Made by a program: the position numbers and the translations under genes
The notes under the pieces: generated by a model
What the model was told of the DNA's origin: nothing
Database searches by the model: none
What the model saw: only the letters and a program-made list of their open reading frames with translations
Shown here: positions 23,299 to 31,465 of the stretch, piece by piece
Layout: the number at the start of each line of letters is the position of its first letter
How positions within the stretch are numbered: position 1 is the stretch's first letter
Source of the DNA: an uncultured Gammaproteobacteria bacterium
Lineage (GTDB): Bacteria > Pseudomonadota > Gammaproteobacteria > Ga0077536
Assembly (NCBI GenBank): GCA_938075585.1
Contig: CALJHG010000020.1
Coordinates: 1-48,813 of the forward strand
Direction of reading: 5' to 3'
DNA: 48,813 nucleotides

Positions 23299-24060
23299 CT
23301 AAGCTATCCAACCGCCATCTACCGGCATCGCCACACCGGTCATATAGCTAGATTTATCTGAAAGCAACCACGCAGCGGCTTCGCCGATCTCAGACGGCTG
23401 CGCGATTCTTTTCATTGGAACTCGTCCCAACATCTTATCCCTTATTTTATTATTTTCATCACCAGTCAAACGATTGAGCATCGGCGTCTCAATAAATCCT
23501 GGGCAAACCGCGTTTACTCGAATTCCTCTGGAGGCATATTCTAGCGCGACGGTCTTTGTCAGACCCACAACCCCATGCTTAGAAGCGTTATAACTTGCAG
23601 AACCAGCAAAACCGGTCAGCCCTGCAACCGAAGCAGTACTAACAATATTGCCACCTTTTTCCTGCTCCAGCATTTGTTCTATTTGGCACTTTATACAATT
23701 AAAAACACCCGTCAAATTCACACGTAGAACACGTTCCCATTCATCTGCAGGATAATCGAGTATTTTAACAGCAGGCCCCTCAATCCCAGCGTTGTTAAAC
23801 GCACCATCTATCTTAGTATAGCGAGCAGCAGTATCCTGAACGACTCTTCTCACATCTTGATACTGAGTCACATCAACATGGTGATACTCCGCAATCCCTC
23901 CATCTTCTTTGATTAAAGATACTGTCTCCTGACCCTCCTTATCTTGCACATCAGCGATGATTACTCTAGCGCCCTCCCTGCATAAAATCTGTGCGGTGGC
24001 TCTGCCTATACCTGTGCTACCACCAGTAACTAAAATCGTTTTCTCATCAAGCAAACCCAT
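23299..24060 (-). CDS. Short-chain dehydrogenase/reductase
   Basis: The 253-residue SDR is of classical length. It shows TGGSTGIGRATA at about residues 12-23, IADVQDKEG after the second strand, HVDVTQYQDV, NNAGIEGP, VSTASVAG with the catalytic serine, and YNASKHG with the catalytic tyrosine and lysine. It ends PVDGGWIA, the usual family finish. An aspartate after the second strand suggests NAD(H). The start is ATG 24060, preceded by AGGGGGC; 19 codons of a longer frame are dropped. It lies upstream of the small-ORF unit on the same strand and is divergent from the monooxygenase gene. Substrate unknown. Confidence 0.9.
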   Translation of the reverse strand: MGLLDEKTILVTGGSTGIGRATAQILCREGARVIIADVQDKEGQETVSLIKEDGGIAEYHHVDVTQYQDVRRVVQDTAARYTKIDGAFNNAGIEGPAVKILDYPADEWERVLRVNLTGVFNCIKCQIEQMLEQEKGGNIVSTASVAGLTGFAGSASYNASKHGVVGLTKTVALEYASRGIRVNAVCPGFIETPMLNRLTGDENNKIRDKMLGRVPMKRIAQPSEIGEAAAWLLSDKSSYMTGVAMPVDGGWIA

Positions 24061-24214
24061 AGCTTTTCGCCCCCTAATTAATTGTTTAGCATTTTTACAA
24101 CTCCAATCTCCCATCACTGAGATGCATTCTCCACATCATCATGGCCAAGTCTACTTGATATCATCCGATACTATCGACTATAAATCTAAAGTAAAAAATA
24201 CAGAGGCAGTGGCA

Positions 24215-24523
24215 ATGTACATAGCAATGAATCGTTTTCAAGTGATCAGAGGTAAAGAAGATGAATTTGAAACTATCTGGAAGTCCAGAGACAAACATCT
24301 TGCAGAAGTATCCGGTTTTAAGGAATTTCATCTTCTAAAGGGTCATCAGGAAGAAAACTATACGCTTTATGCTTCTCATACAGTTTGGAGTACTTACGAT
24401 AGCTTTGAGGCATGGACTAAATCCGATGCGTTCCGAAAAGCGCATTCTAATGCCGGAAAATATAAATCCGTATACCTTGGGCACCCTAATTTTGAGGGAT
24501 TTGAAACTGTAGAAGGAACCTGA
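24215..24523 (+). CDS. Antibiotic-biosynthesis-monooxygenase fold protein, heme-degrading (IsdG/HmuQ) type
   Basis: The 102-residue protein has the ABM ferredoxin-like fold: MYIAMNRFQVIRGKEDEFETIW, KSRDKHLAEVSGFKEFHLLKG, YTLYASHTVWSTYDSFEAW and a SDAFRKAHSNAG end. The asparagine in MNRF and the histidine in RKAH are consistent with the IsdG/HmuQ heme-degrading group, where they and a tryptophan shape the heme pocket. Length agrees with that group. The ATG is 24215; a much longer frame starting at 23957 overlaps the SDR gene and has no homology. No Fur box is visible upstream, so iron control is unproven. Other small monooxygenases are possible. Confidence 0.75.
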   Translation: MYIAMNRFQVIRGKEDEFETIWKSRDKHLAEVSGFKEFHLLKGHQEENYTLYASHTVWSTYDSFEAWTKSDAFRKAHSNAGKYKSVYLGHPNFEGFETVEGT

Positions 24524-24587
24524 ATAAATCGAACTCTCCATATTATTCACAGCTTATATAAGTAGACAGTCCCTTAGGAGAATTGAT

Positions 24588-24665
24588 ATGCCGAACAAAA
24601 ATTTATTACTAAATCTCGAATCGCTAAAATTCTCGATAATCGCAGTTAATTCATCTCATGTCTAA
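24588..24665 (+). CDS. 25-codon leader ORF overlapping the MFS transporter start
   Basis: ATG 24588 lies seven bases after AGGAG (24576-24580) and encodes MPNKNLLLNLESLKFS followed by IIAVNSSHV, ending with TAA at 24663-24665. The transporter ATG at 24658 falls inside its last codons and has no ribosome binding site of its own. This suggests the leader ORF is translated first and couples re-initiation at the transporter start. It might also be a non-functional spurious ORF, but the good Shine-Dalgarno and precise overlap argue otherwise. No homology is recognised. Confidence 0.55.
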   Translation: MPNKNLLLNLESLKFSIIAVNSSHV

Positions 24666-25884
24666 GTATTACAAAAATACTTTGGTATTGACCGTCATTT
24701 GCGGTGGCCTAATCGTCGCGCTTACTTTTGGGCCACGCAACGCGCTGGGCCTCTTTATGGATCCAATTATTTTTTCCTATGGATGGAGTCGTGAAATTTT
24801 CGCTTTCTCTATAGCGATACAAAATCTTATTTGGGGCATTGGGCAACCATTTTTTGGCGCGCTCGCGGATAAATTTGGAAGTTTTCGCGTTCTCGCTATA
24901 GGCGGTCTGTTATATAGTGCTGGACTATTTTTAATGTCAGTCTCTAGCACACCCACCGCGTTATACGTTAGTGCAGGTTTGATTATTGGACTTGGATTGT
25001 CAGGTGCATCAATAAGCGTAGTCATTGCAGCCGTGTCGAGGGAAGCGGGCGAAAAAAATAGATCCGTAGCCATAGGAGTTATCACTGCTGCCGGAAGCTT
25101 AGGACAGTTCTTAATAGCGCCGCTTGGACAAGCTTTTATTACATCACACGGATGGCAGACCGCTTTAATCTTATTGGCGGCTATCGTACTCGTCGTGCCT
25201 CTACTCGCACTCGGTTTGAAAAGTGACACAGGCCTTAGTGCAATCGAGCACTCCACTACTTTCAGCCACAAAAAGGCGATCCAATATGCTTTCACACACG
25301 GCAGTTACATCCTACTGCTTGCCGGCTTCTTTGTTTGCGGCTTCCATGTGGCTTTTATCACGACTCACTTACCTGCTTATCTAACCGATTCAGGTTTAAC
25401 AGCATCGCGAGCAGCTTGGGCTATAGGTATGATAGGCCTTTTTAATATAATCGGTGCGCTCTCCGCAGGCGTCCTCGGCAGTAGGTACAGCAATAGAAAA
25501 TTGCTTTGCACGCTGTATGCCACAAGGGCATTCGTCTTACTACTTTTTTTAATACTCCCGAAAAACTCGCTTGTAGTCGCGTTATTCTCTATCAGCATGG
25601 GGCTTTTATGGCTTTCCACCGTCCCCCTAACTTCTGGTCTGGTTGCAACCATGTTTGGCACCAACCATATGGGAAGCTTATACGGGTTTGTTTTTCTATC
25701 TCACCAAATCGGCGCATTTTTTGGCGTACTGCTTGGTGGTAAAATCTACACCTCAACTGGAAGTTACGACATCGTTTGGATTCTCGCTATCTTATTAGCT
25801 GTTCTCTCAGCGTTGCTGCATCTCCCAATCAAGGAGAAACTTATGCCGGTTTTCCTATCTGAGCGGAAGGCCTCATCAAGTTAA
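24658..25884 (+). CDS. MFS transporter
   Basis: The 408-residue protein has 12 predicted membrane helices. Its first helix pair is followed by GALADKFGSFRVLAIGG, the MFS loop 2-3 signature (GxLaDrfGxr), and the second half has a similar GVLGSRYSNRKLL motif. The opening TFGPRNALGLFMDPI with GWSREIFAFSIAIQNLIWG resembles the OFA/oxalate-formate-antiporter-like and monocarboxylate groups, so an organic-acid substrate is plausible but not proven. Translation is probably coupled to a 25-codon leader ORF. The transporter gene is followed by a convergent gene for a GlcG-like protein. Confidence 0.88.
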   Translation: MSKYYKNTLVLTVICGGLIVALTFGPRNALGLFMDPIIFSYGWSREIFAFSIAIQNLIWGIGQPFFGALADKFGSFRVLAIGGLLYSAGLFLMSVSSTPTALYVSAGLIIGLGLSGASISVVIAAVSREAGEKNRSVAIGVITAAGSLGQFLIAPLGQAFITSHGWQTALILLAAIVLVVPLLALGLKSDTGLSAIEHSTTFSHKKAIQYAFTHGSYILLLAGFFVCGFHVAFITTHLPAYLTDSGLTASRAAWAIGMIGLFNIIGALSAGVLGSRYSNRKLLCTLYATRAFVLLLFLILPKNSLVVALFSISMGLLWLSTVPLTSGLVATMFGTNHMGSLYGFVFLSHQIGAFFGVLLGGKIYTSTGSYDIVWILAILLAVLSALLHLPIKEKLMPVFLSERKASSS

Positions 25885-25893
25885 ATTGCACAC

Positions 25894-26376
25894 CTAATTC
25901 AGCATTGAAGAAATAGCCGTAATACCAGCCTTTGCGCATTCTTCATCTTGGTCGCCGGTAGCGCCACTTACTCCCACACCACCAATCTGATACCCGTCAT
26001 TTGTAATAATAGGCACTCCACCTGGAAAGATCACGAAACCGGGTACTTCCTCTATCCCCAATGGCCTATCACCAGACTTGTAATTTAACTCGCCAAGATC
26101 TCGAGTCGTGCGAGGAAGTCCTGCAGACGTATGCCCCTTCAACTTAGCAATTTTTATACTATGTAAAAAAGCTTTGTCTTGTCTCCGAAATAGTTTTAAA
26201 TTTCCGCCATCATCGTATATCGCGATATTGACTTCTCGCCACCCTTCGCTTTTGGCTTTTTTTTCGCAAACATCCGCGATTTTTTTAGCCATTTCTAGGG
26301 TAAGGAAAGGCTTTACTGGCGCTGCAAAGGTAGTCTGGAGCACTAGAAATAGAGTTAACATTATGATTATGCGCAC
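25894..26376 (-). CDS. Exported GlcG/HbpS-family protein (DUF336)
   Basis: The 160-residue protein belongs to the GlcG/HbpS-like group: LTLEMAKKIADVCEKKA, VNIAIYDDGGNLKLFRRQDKAFLHSIKIAKLKGHTS, then GGVPIITNDGYQIGGVGVSGATGDQDEECAKAGI. A clear leader (MRIIIMLTLFLVLQTTFA) means it is exported, unlike the cytosolic GlcG. Streptomyces HbpS binds heme and iron and acts in redox sensing, while GlcG has no settled role. The nearby heme-degrading-type monooxygenase makes heme binding conceivable, but that is inference. It is convergent with the MFS transporter gene. Confidence 0.85.
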   Translation of the reverse strand: MRIIIMLTLFLVLQTTFAAPVKPFLTLEMAKKIADVCEKKAKSEGWREVNIAIYDDGGNLKLFRRQDKAFLHSIKIAKLKGHTSAGLPRTTRDLGELNYKSGDRPLGIEEVPGFVIFPGGVPIITNDGYQIGGVGVSGATGDQDEECAKAGITAISSMLN

Positions 26377-26506
26377 TGCGAAACCTCCGATTGAACGAAC
26401 AAATTTACTAAATGATTGTACAACCTTACTAGCAATTATTTAAGCAATGCGTTAACACAAAATATGGAGGCATGTGTATACGCGAAAAAAACTTGACCCT
26501 TTAACA

Positions 26507-26537
26507 TTGACAATTTTTTTTAAGTTGTTCCTAATAA
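26507..26537 (+). promoter_or_regulatory. Possible promoter of the isochorismatase-like gene
   Basis: A perfect TTGACA (26507-26512) is followed 19 bases later by TAATAA. The -35 is ideal and the -10 moderate, with slightly long spacing. It lies about 25 bp before the ATG at 26563, so the transcript leader would be short. Confidence 0.4.
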
Positions 26538-26562
26538 AAGATAAATAGAAGAGAGCTACCTT

Positions 26563-27195
26563 ATGGACGACATAAGCATATATGGCAAGCAAGGTTTTGG
26601 TAACTCATCGGGTTTCGGTCGAGCTCCAGCACTACTGATGGTCGATTTTGTAAACGGTTTCTGTGATCCCAACTGTTTTGGAGGCGGAAATATTTTAGAT
26701 GCCGTGAGCCAAACACGTGTGCTGTTAAAGCAGGCCAGAAAATATGATTTACCTATAGTTCATACACGAATTGTTTACGAGGAAGATGGCGCAGAGAACG
26801 GGGTTTTTTGCCAAAAAGTACCAGGCTTGGAACGTCTAACCGAAACAGCTAGCATCAGCCAAATAGTAGATTCGTTAAAACCCGAGAAAGGTGAACACGT
26901 GGTAAGAAAAACACAACCGTCCGCTTTCTTTGGAACAGGCTTGGCAGCATGGCTCATTGGTCAAAACGTTTCTACCGTCATTGTCGCGGGTTGCACAACA
27001 TCGGGCTGTGTAAGAGCGTCGGTTGTGGATTCAATGAGCTATAATTTTAAAACCATCGTAGTCAGTGATTGTGTTGGTGATAGAGCTTTGGGTCCGCACG
27101 AAGCAAACCTGTTCGATATGGGTCAAAAGTATGCAGACATTCATACCTGCGTGGAAACAATTGACGCTATAAAAAAATTGAGCAGCAATGCTTAA
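26563..27195 (+). CDS. Isochorismatase-like cysteine hydrolase
   Basis: The 210-residue enzyme has the Rossmann-like fold of the isochorismatase/nicotinamidase superfamily. The catalytic triad is present: aspartate in MVDFVNGFCDP (about residue 28), lysine in RKTQPSAFFGT (about 111) and cysteine in GCTTSGCVRAS (about 146-152). The layout resembles N-carbamoylsarcosine amidohydrolases. It likely hydrolyses an amide or carbamoyl compound. The gene has an AAGAGAGC ribosome binding site and is followed head-on by a LysR gene. The LysR product could regulate it, but divergent arrangement, the usual clue, is absent. Confidence 0.87.
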   Translation: MDDISIYGKQGFGNSSGFGRAPALLMVDFVNGFCDPNCFGGGNILDAVSQTRVLLKQARKYDLPIVHTRIVYEEDGAENGVFCQKVPGLERLTETASISQIVDSLKPEKGEHVVRKTQPSAFFGTGLAAWLIGQNVSTVIVAGCTTSGCVRASVVDSMSYNFKTIVVSDCVGDRALGPHEANLFDMGQKYADIHTCVETIDAIKKLSSNA

Positions 27196-27197
27196 GG

Positions 27198-28127
27198 CTA
27201 CAAACTTGGAACAATCACCCCTAACATTCCACTATCCGAACCAACGTTAGCGGTGAAAAAATCTAAGAATTTACGGATCTTAGCCGCTATGTGTTCGCGG
27301 GACGCATAAAGTGCGTAAAGGGGCTCGACCTTCGGCTTTATATTGTCGAAACTAATTTCTACCAACTCCTCAGACAAAAGCTCTCCCACCACGGCATACG
27401 TCGGGACGTAAGCGATCCCCAACCCTTTAATAGTGGCTTCAACAATCGCACCAGTATTGTAAGAAAAAAAGTTGCCGCCAACTGTTTGCGCAACAACCAT
27501 TTGCTTATCATCTAAAAAACTCCAAGAATCACTCTCACGCTGCATTGACCCATCAACCACGCAATTATGCTGGGACAACTCCGCCAGATTTTTAGGACAT
27601 CCTGCTTGCTCTAAATAAGTAGGAGCAGCACAAACTGCGAATGGAGCGGTCCCGACTTGTTTGCCCACCAGGGAACTATCACGAAGTTGTCCTAGCCGGA
27701 AGATCACATCTAGCCTAGACGCTACTACGTTAGGCTCGTCATCTTGAAACCCTAATTCTATCCGTAACTCAGGATTCGCATGAACAAAGTCGGAGATAAT
27801 CGGCGTTAATACAGTACGACCGAATGATGGCGGGCTACTTACACGAAGAACTCCCCTAGGACCTGCGGATAAAGCACTTACGCTCCCCTCAATATCCTCT
27901 ACTTTTTGAAGGATCCTAATTGCTTCATCGACATATAACTCACCTGCATCTGTTAAAGAAACACCGCGCGTGGTCCTGTGCAATAGACGCGCACCGAGGA
28001 TATCCTCTAATTGCTTAACCTGCTTTGACATCATCCCTGGAGTGACACCAAATTCCCTGGCCGCAAAAGAAAACGATCCTAGCTTTGCGACGGTAACTAG
28101 TGTCCGCATATAACCGAGTTTATCCAT
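27198..28127 (-). CDS. LysR-family transcriptional regulator
   Basis: The 309-residue protein has an N-terminal winged helix-turn-helix (residues about 1-60, LGYMRTLVTVAKLGSFSFAAREFGVTPGMMSKQVKQLE), then a linker helix and a two-part effector domain with RGVLRVSSPPSFGRTVLTP and a YVPTYAVVGELLSEELVEI region. This matches the LTTR layout, particularly the group with LRVxxPxxFG openings common in Burkholderia and gammaproteobacteria. Its effector is unknown. The upstream gap of about 120 bp towards the next gene (28316, same strand) contains no divergent target gene, so its target is not evident. Confidence 0.9.
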   Translation of the reverse strand: MDKLGYMRTLVTVAKLGSFSFAAREFGVTPGMMSKQVKQLEDILGARLLHRTTRGVSLTDAGELYVDEAIRILQKVEDIEGSVSALSAGPRGVLRVSSPPSFGRTVLTPIISDFVHANPELRIELGFQDDEPNVVASRLDVIFRLGQLRDSSLVGKQVGTAPFAVCAAPTYLEQAGCPKNLAELSQHNCVVDGSMQRESDSWSFLDDKQMVVAQTVGGNFFSYNTGAIVEATIKGLGIAYVPTYAVVGELLSEELVEISFDNIKPKVEPLYALYASREHIAAKIRKFLDFFTANVGSDSGMLGVIVPSL

Positions 28128-28315
28128 GTAAATTTCCTGCAGCTGAAATCAAAGTGCCATCCTTGCTTGCGTTTTAATAAACAAGCTAACACTCAAAGTT
28201 AAAAAATATAAGACAAAAAAATTCAAACTTGAATATAAATTCATAAGGCTATTATTATGAAAGCATCATTTTCAGCAAAGAACATAGTCTTCTGACAGTT
28301 TGAGCCTGTAAATCA

Positions 28316-29086
28316 TTACCTCACGCCCATTATCCACCCTTCAAGCATCACTTGTCTTCGCTCAGGTAAAGTTAGAGGAGGATTTAAGCAATCCTGAAGC
28401 CCTCCTCGACGGTCCATCTCTTGCAACCATCGAGAAACAGCATAAGCATCCTGTTCGTCACTAGTTCTCCCACCTCTCGGATATCTTCGCCGAAATAAGG
28501 ATGGATAAACCTCCCCAACTATGCTTTTTCCACTTGGAACCGAAAAACCGTCAAACGGCCAAAAATGTGTAATCGATTTGATCTCTTTGTCGTTTCGTAA
28601 CTCAGCCAGCCAGGGTAATCCCGCGAAAGTCGACTTAGCAACAGACCCTTGAACATCAAACTGAAAGACACTCTTAGCGCCCGTAGTCCATTTTTCACAA
28701 AGCCGTAAATCACGAGGGTCACCAGTTTCTCTTCCCTCATTGCGAATAAAATCCACATACATATGATCCTTATTGGTGGGCCATTCGGTGGAAAAATACT
28801 TCAGGAAGGTGTCCCAATCTGGAAGAGTATTATCTAAAAAATAAGACTCAGGAAAAGAGAATCCATGATCTAATCCAATTATGACTTGCTCACCCGATAA
28901 TAGAACTTCTGTCATATATTTGGCGACCTCTTTTCTAGACCAATTACGCGCCTTAAAATCATAGGGCAAGACTCTAGAGGGTTGAGAGTCGCTAACACAC
29001 TCATACACCTGAATACCTGGTAATCTCGAAACAGGTGCTCGAGCGCCAGAATAATCAATTCCTACATACCTAGAAAACGTATTCAT
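28316..29086 (-). CDS. RNase H-like (DUF429-type) protein
   Basis: The 256-residue protein begins MNTFSRYVGIDYSGARAP, a strand with a DYSG acidic residue as in RNase H-like folds, and later has IIGLDHGFSFPESYF, a second acidic strand. The overall pattern is that of DUF429 or predicted RNase H-like nucleases with a C-terminal DEQDAYAVSRWLQEM segment. No function is known. The start is set at ATG 29086 because the first 23 codons of a longer frame lack family features. The ChaC-like gene ends 46 bp upstream on the same strand. The assignment is tentative. Confidence 0.6.
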   Translation of the reverse strand: MNTFSRYVGIDYSGARAPVSRLPGIQVYECVSDSQPSRVLPYDFKARNWSRKEVAKYMTEVLLSGEQVIIGLDHGFSFPESYFLDNTLPDWDTFLKYFSTEWPTNKDHMYVDFIRNEGRETGDPRDLRLCEKWTTGAKSVFQFDVQGSVAKSTFAGLPWLAELRNDKEIKSITHFWPFDGFSVPSGKSIVGEVYPSLFRRRYPRGGRTSDEQDAYAVSRWLQEMDRRGGLQDCLNPPLTLPERRQVMLEGWIMGVR

Positions 29087-29132
29087 AACTTTGCCGATGA
29101 TATCAGTAATTATTCTTATGTGTGATTTCGAT

Positions 29133-29663
29133 TTAACTTGCTCCCTTAAGCTCAAGCACAGCCTCGAGAAGAGAACTTACTTCATGATCCTCTGTCCCCA
29201 TCTCAAGTAAGCTCTTGTGTAAACTGGAAAGATATTGCAAGTTAGTCCCGCTCGGTCCCTCGGCTTTTAATACTTGGTTCGCTATGTCCCGACTGATTTC
29301 AAAAAATGGAGAATAACTCGGATTTTCAGGCCCAGCAATATATGTTAATGCGGTCGTAAAACCTATATTTTCAAAAGCAATTTGAACCAAATGACGCTTG
29401 TAACCATTTTTCTCTCGATAATCCAAGTTATTTTTGACCTCTTCCCAATCCTGATTAGCGATACCGAAGGCCACTCCAACGCATTGCGATGACTCATCTC
29501 TCACCAAAGTCACGACTCGGCCAGGGCTCGCGAAGGTTCCCCTATGATCGGATGATAATTGCCAGAATCTGCGACTCCACCCGAACAATGACGCTTTTCT
29601 TCTCTCGATATACGGTATGGCCGGACGCCATATTAGCGATCCATAACTAAAGATCCATTTCAT
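29133..29663 (-). CDS. ChaC-like gamma-glutamylcyclotransferase
   Basis: The 176-residue protein opens WIFSYGSLIWRPAIPY, the ChaC signature glycine-rich loop, and continues with YIERRKASLFGWSRRFWQLSSDHRGT and PGRVVTLV, all typical of the ChaC branch. A catalytic glutamate is expected near LDYREKNGYKR (about residue 85). ChaC enzymes cleave glutathione to oxoproline and Cys-Gly in the cytosol. The presence of several GST genes in the window fits glutathione turnover. Its length is near that of bacterial ChaC homologues (about 180). The next gene downstream is the RNase H-like protein. Confidence 0.85.
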   Translation of the reverse strand: MKWIFSYGSLIWRPAIPYIERRKASLFGWSRRFWQLSSDHRGTFASPGRVVTLVRDESSQCVGVAFGIANQDWEEVKNNLDYREKNGYKRHLVQIAFENIGFTTALTYIAGPENPSYSPFFEISRDIANQVLKAEGPSGTNLQYLSSLHKSLLEMGTEDHEVSSLLEAVLELKGAS

Positions 29664-29842
29664 ATGACCCTCGAAGATATTAATTTGATTAAATCGAGTA
29701 AAAATACTTATAAAATGACAAGAACCCAGACAAATCTGCTAGATAATTTATTTGATCGAACAACCAAATTAAACTTATAAATGTTTGTATTTTATAACAA
29801 ATTAAGTATATATTAATTTTTTTACCTTGCGCAAGAGTAGGC
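29664..29842. other. AT-rich spacer upstream of the integrase
   Basis: This 179-bp spacer between the leftward ChaC-like gene and the rightward integrase is very AT-rich. I looked for a tRNA 3' end, direct repeat or attachment site, as integrases of this type often use tRNA genes, and saw none. Confidence 0.4.
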
Positions 29843-31093
29843 ATGATTACTGGAAAGCTTACAGACACTGTTATATCCCAACTTGTGGAACGAAGCAAAA
29901 TTTACAAAGCGTACGATGGTGACGGTATGTCACTAGTGGTTCTCCCTAATGGAAAAAAATGGTGGCGATTTGATTTTAAACACCACAAAAAGCGAAATTC
30001 TATTTCACTTGGAGTCTACCCTGACATCACACTCTCAATTGCGAGAGAAAAGAGAGTAGCATGTTTGAAAGCATTGGCAGCGGGGGTTCATCCCACAATA
30101 GGCAGGGACAATATCCTGCACAATTTTGGTGAAAATCCAAGTTTTCAAAATCTAGCTGAGTCTTGGTTCAGTAGCTGGAAAAAAAATAAAACTGAAGCTC
30201 ATATGCTAAAAATCCGAAATCGCTTGAGTGATGATATCTTGCCGTGGTTAGGGAACCAGATTGCAAAAGATATCAAGGAGAAGACTCTACTTGACGTCAT
30301 CAAAGACATAGAAATATCAAACTCAATAGACAAAGCGCATCGAGTTAGGCAAACACTAAATCAGATATTTAAGTATGGAGTAGGTTTAGGGATGCTTGAT
30401 ATGGACCCTAGCAAGCATCTGCGACACAAACAACTTTCATTAGTCAATGCTAGGTACCCGCGTATCACGAGTCGTAACCACCTCAAGCAAATTATGATAG
30501 AAATAATGAGCTATAAAGGGCATAGAAATTGTAAATTAGCGCTACAATTCGCACCACTAGTTTTTGTGAAGCCTGCCGCGTTACTAAACGGTAAATGGAA
30601 TGAAATAAGTTGGAACGAGAAATTGTGGCTGATCCCAGCCAATATAAATACTAAGCAATCTCTGCATGCTGTGCCATTATGCGATAAGGCGCTAGAAATT
30701 CTCACTAAATTGAATCCTCAACACCTCAAAAAAGACTATATTTTTCATAGTCATAGCGGTGCTAATATACCGCTAAGTGCTAACACGCTAAATCATGCAT
30801 TAGCTAAGATAACATCAAACGGATTAGAAAGAATTACGGTAACAGGTTTTCGAAACGTGGCAGAAACATATCTGAAAGAGATGGGGTGGGACGATCGAAC
30901 GATCGGGTCACAACTTGGTAAATCATTTGGTGGTTATACTCACCAAAGACAAAACTGGAAACTGAACCTGAACGAGCGTAGGAGCATGATGACTGTATGG
31001 GCCAACTACTTAGAATCATTGACATCCGCTGCGAACCAAATATCTATGTACGCAGCTGTGCGTCCAAAAAAACAAAACTCCAGACGGACTTGA
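29843..31093 (+). CDS. P4-type tyrosine-recombinase homologue, probably catalytically inactive
   Basis: The 416-residue protein has the layout of P4-type phage integrases: an N-terminal arm-binding domain (YDGDGMSLVVLPNGKKWWRFDF, ISLGVYPDITLSIAR), a core-binding domain, and a C-terminal catalytic domain with AVPLCDKALEIL and the final NERRSMMTVWANYLE. Several active-site residues look lost. The first arginine (RPGEL region) reads KPAAL, HGFRxxA reads TGFRNVAE, the LAH box reads LGK, and the tyrosine of AYNR is not at its usual spacing to ERR. It is uninterrupted and full length, so it may be a co-opted DNA-binding protein or a very diverged enzyme. The next gene starts 4 bp downstream. Confidence 0.72.
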   Translation: MITGKLTDTVISQLVERSKIYKAYDGDGMSLVVLPNGKKWWRFDFKHHKKRNSISLGVYPDITLSIAREKRVACLKALAAGVHPTIGRDNILHNFGENPSFQNLAESWFSSWKKNKTEAHMLKIRNRLSDDILPWLGNQIAKDIKEKTLLDVIKDIEISNSIDKAHRVRQTLNQIFKYGVGLGMLDMDPSKHLRHKQLSLVNARYPRITSRNHLKQIMIEIMSYKGHRNCKLALQFAPLVFVKPAALLNGKWNEISWNEKLWLIPANINTKQSLHAVPLCDKALEILTKLNPQHLKKDYIFHSHSGANIPLSANTLNHALAKITSNGLERITVTGFRNVAETYLKEMGWDDRTIGSQLGKSFGGYTHQRQNWKLNLNERRSMMTVWANYLESLTSAANQISMYAAVRPKKQNSRRT

Positions 31094-31097
31094 CCGG

Positions 31098-31448
31098 ATG
31101 AGTAAACTATCAATCACATGTTTGAGCCTATTATTGTTGGTCTTGATTTTACCTGTGACTAACGCGATAGCTTGTGAACAAGACGAGGACTGTGGCGTCG
31201 GGGTTTGTATAAAAAGAGAAAAACGAGCTCAGGGAATATGCTACGGTTTAGAGCCAAATCAAAAACAAAAAAACAAGCTGAAATCGCCTCGTGAAAAAGC
31301 GATAGGGTTAATGGGCGACCCTAACAAAATGCTGAAGGAGCACTTTCCCGGGAAAAAAATAGGAAAAATTTGCATCGTCAGCACCGACTGTGATGACGGA
31401 CAAGATTGCGTTCACGCGGGGTTTGAAGGTCGGTGCATGGAACTCTAG
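31098..31448 (+). CDS. Small secreted protein with duplicated cysteine motif
   Basis: The 116-residue protein has a signal peptide (MSKLSITCLSLLLLVLILPVTNA). Two related cysteine clusters follow: CEQDEDCGVGVCIKREKRAQGIC and CIVSTDCDDGQDCVHAGFEGRC, each of the form C-x4/5-DC-x4-C-xn-C. They are separated by a lysine-rich linker (about residues 54-88), so it is an internal duplication of a small disulfide-knit module. Similar short cysteine motifs occur in secreted binding or inhibitor proteins, but I do not recognise a family. It lies 4 bp after the integrase stop, so it is probably co-transcribed. Function unknown. Confidence 0.6.
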   Translation: MSKLSITCLSLLLLVLILPVTNAIACEQDEDCGVGVCIKREKRAQGICYGLEPNQKQKNKLKSPREKAIGLMGDPNKMLKEHFPGKKIGKICIVSTDCDDGQDCVHAGFEGRCMEL

Positions 31449-31465
31449 TTATCAGTGATGCATTT

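Noticed and set aside
23957-24214. Long N-terminal extension of the heme-degrading-type monooxygenase frame
   Set aside because: The extension overlaps the SDR gene and has no homology; ATG 24215 begins the family domain.
29664-29842. tRNA or attachment site next to the integrase
   Set aside because: No acceptor-stem or anticodon pattern and no direct repeat was found in the spacer.
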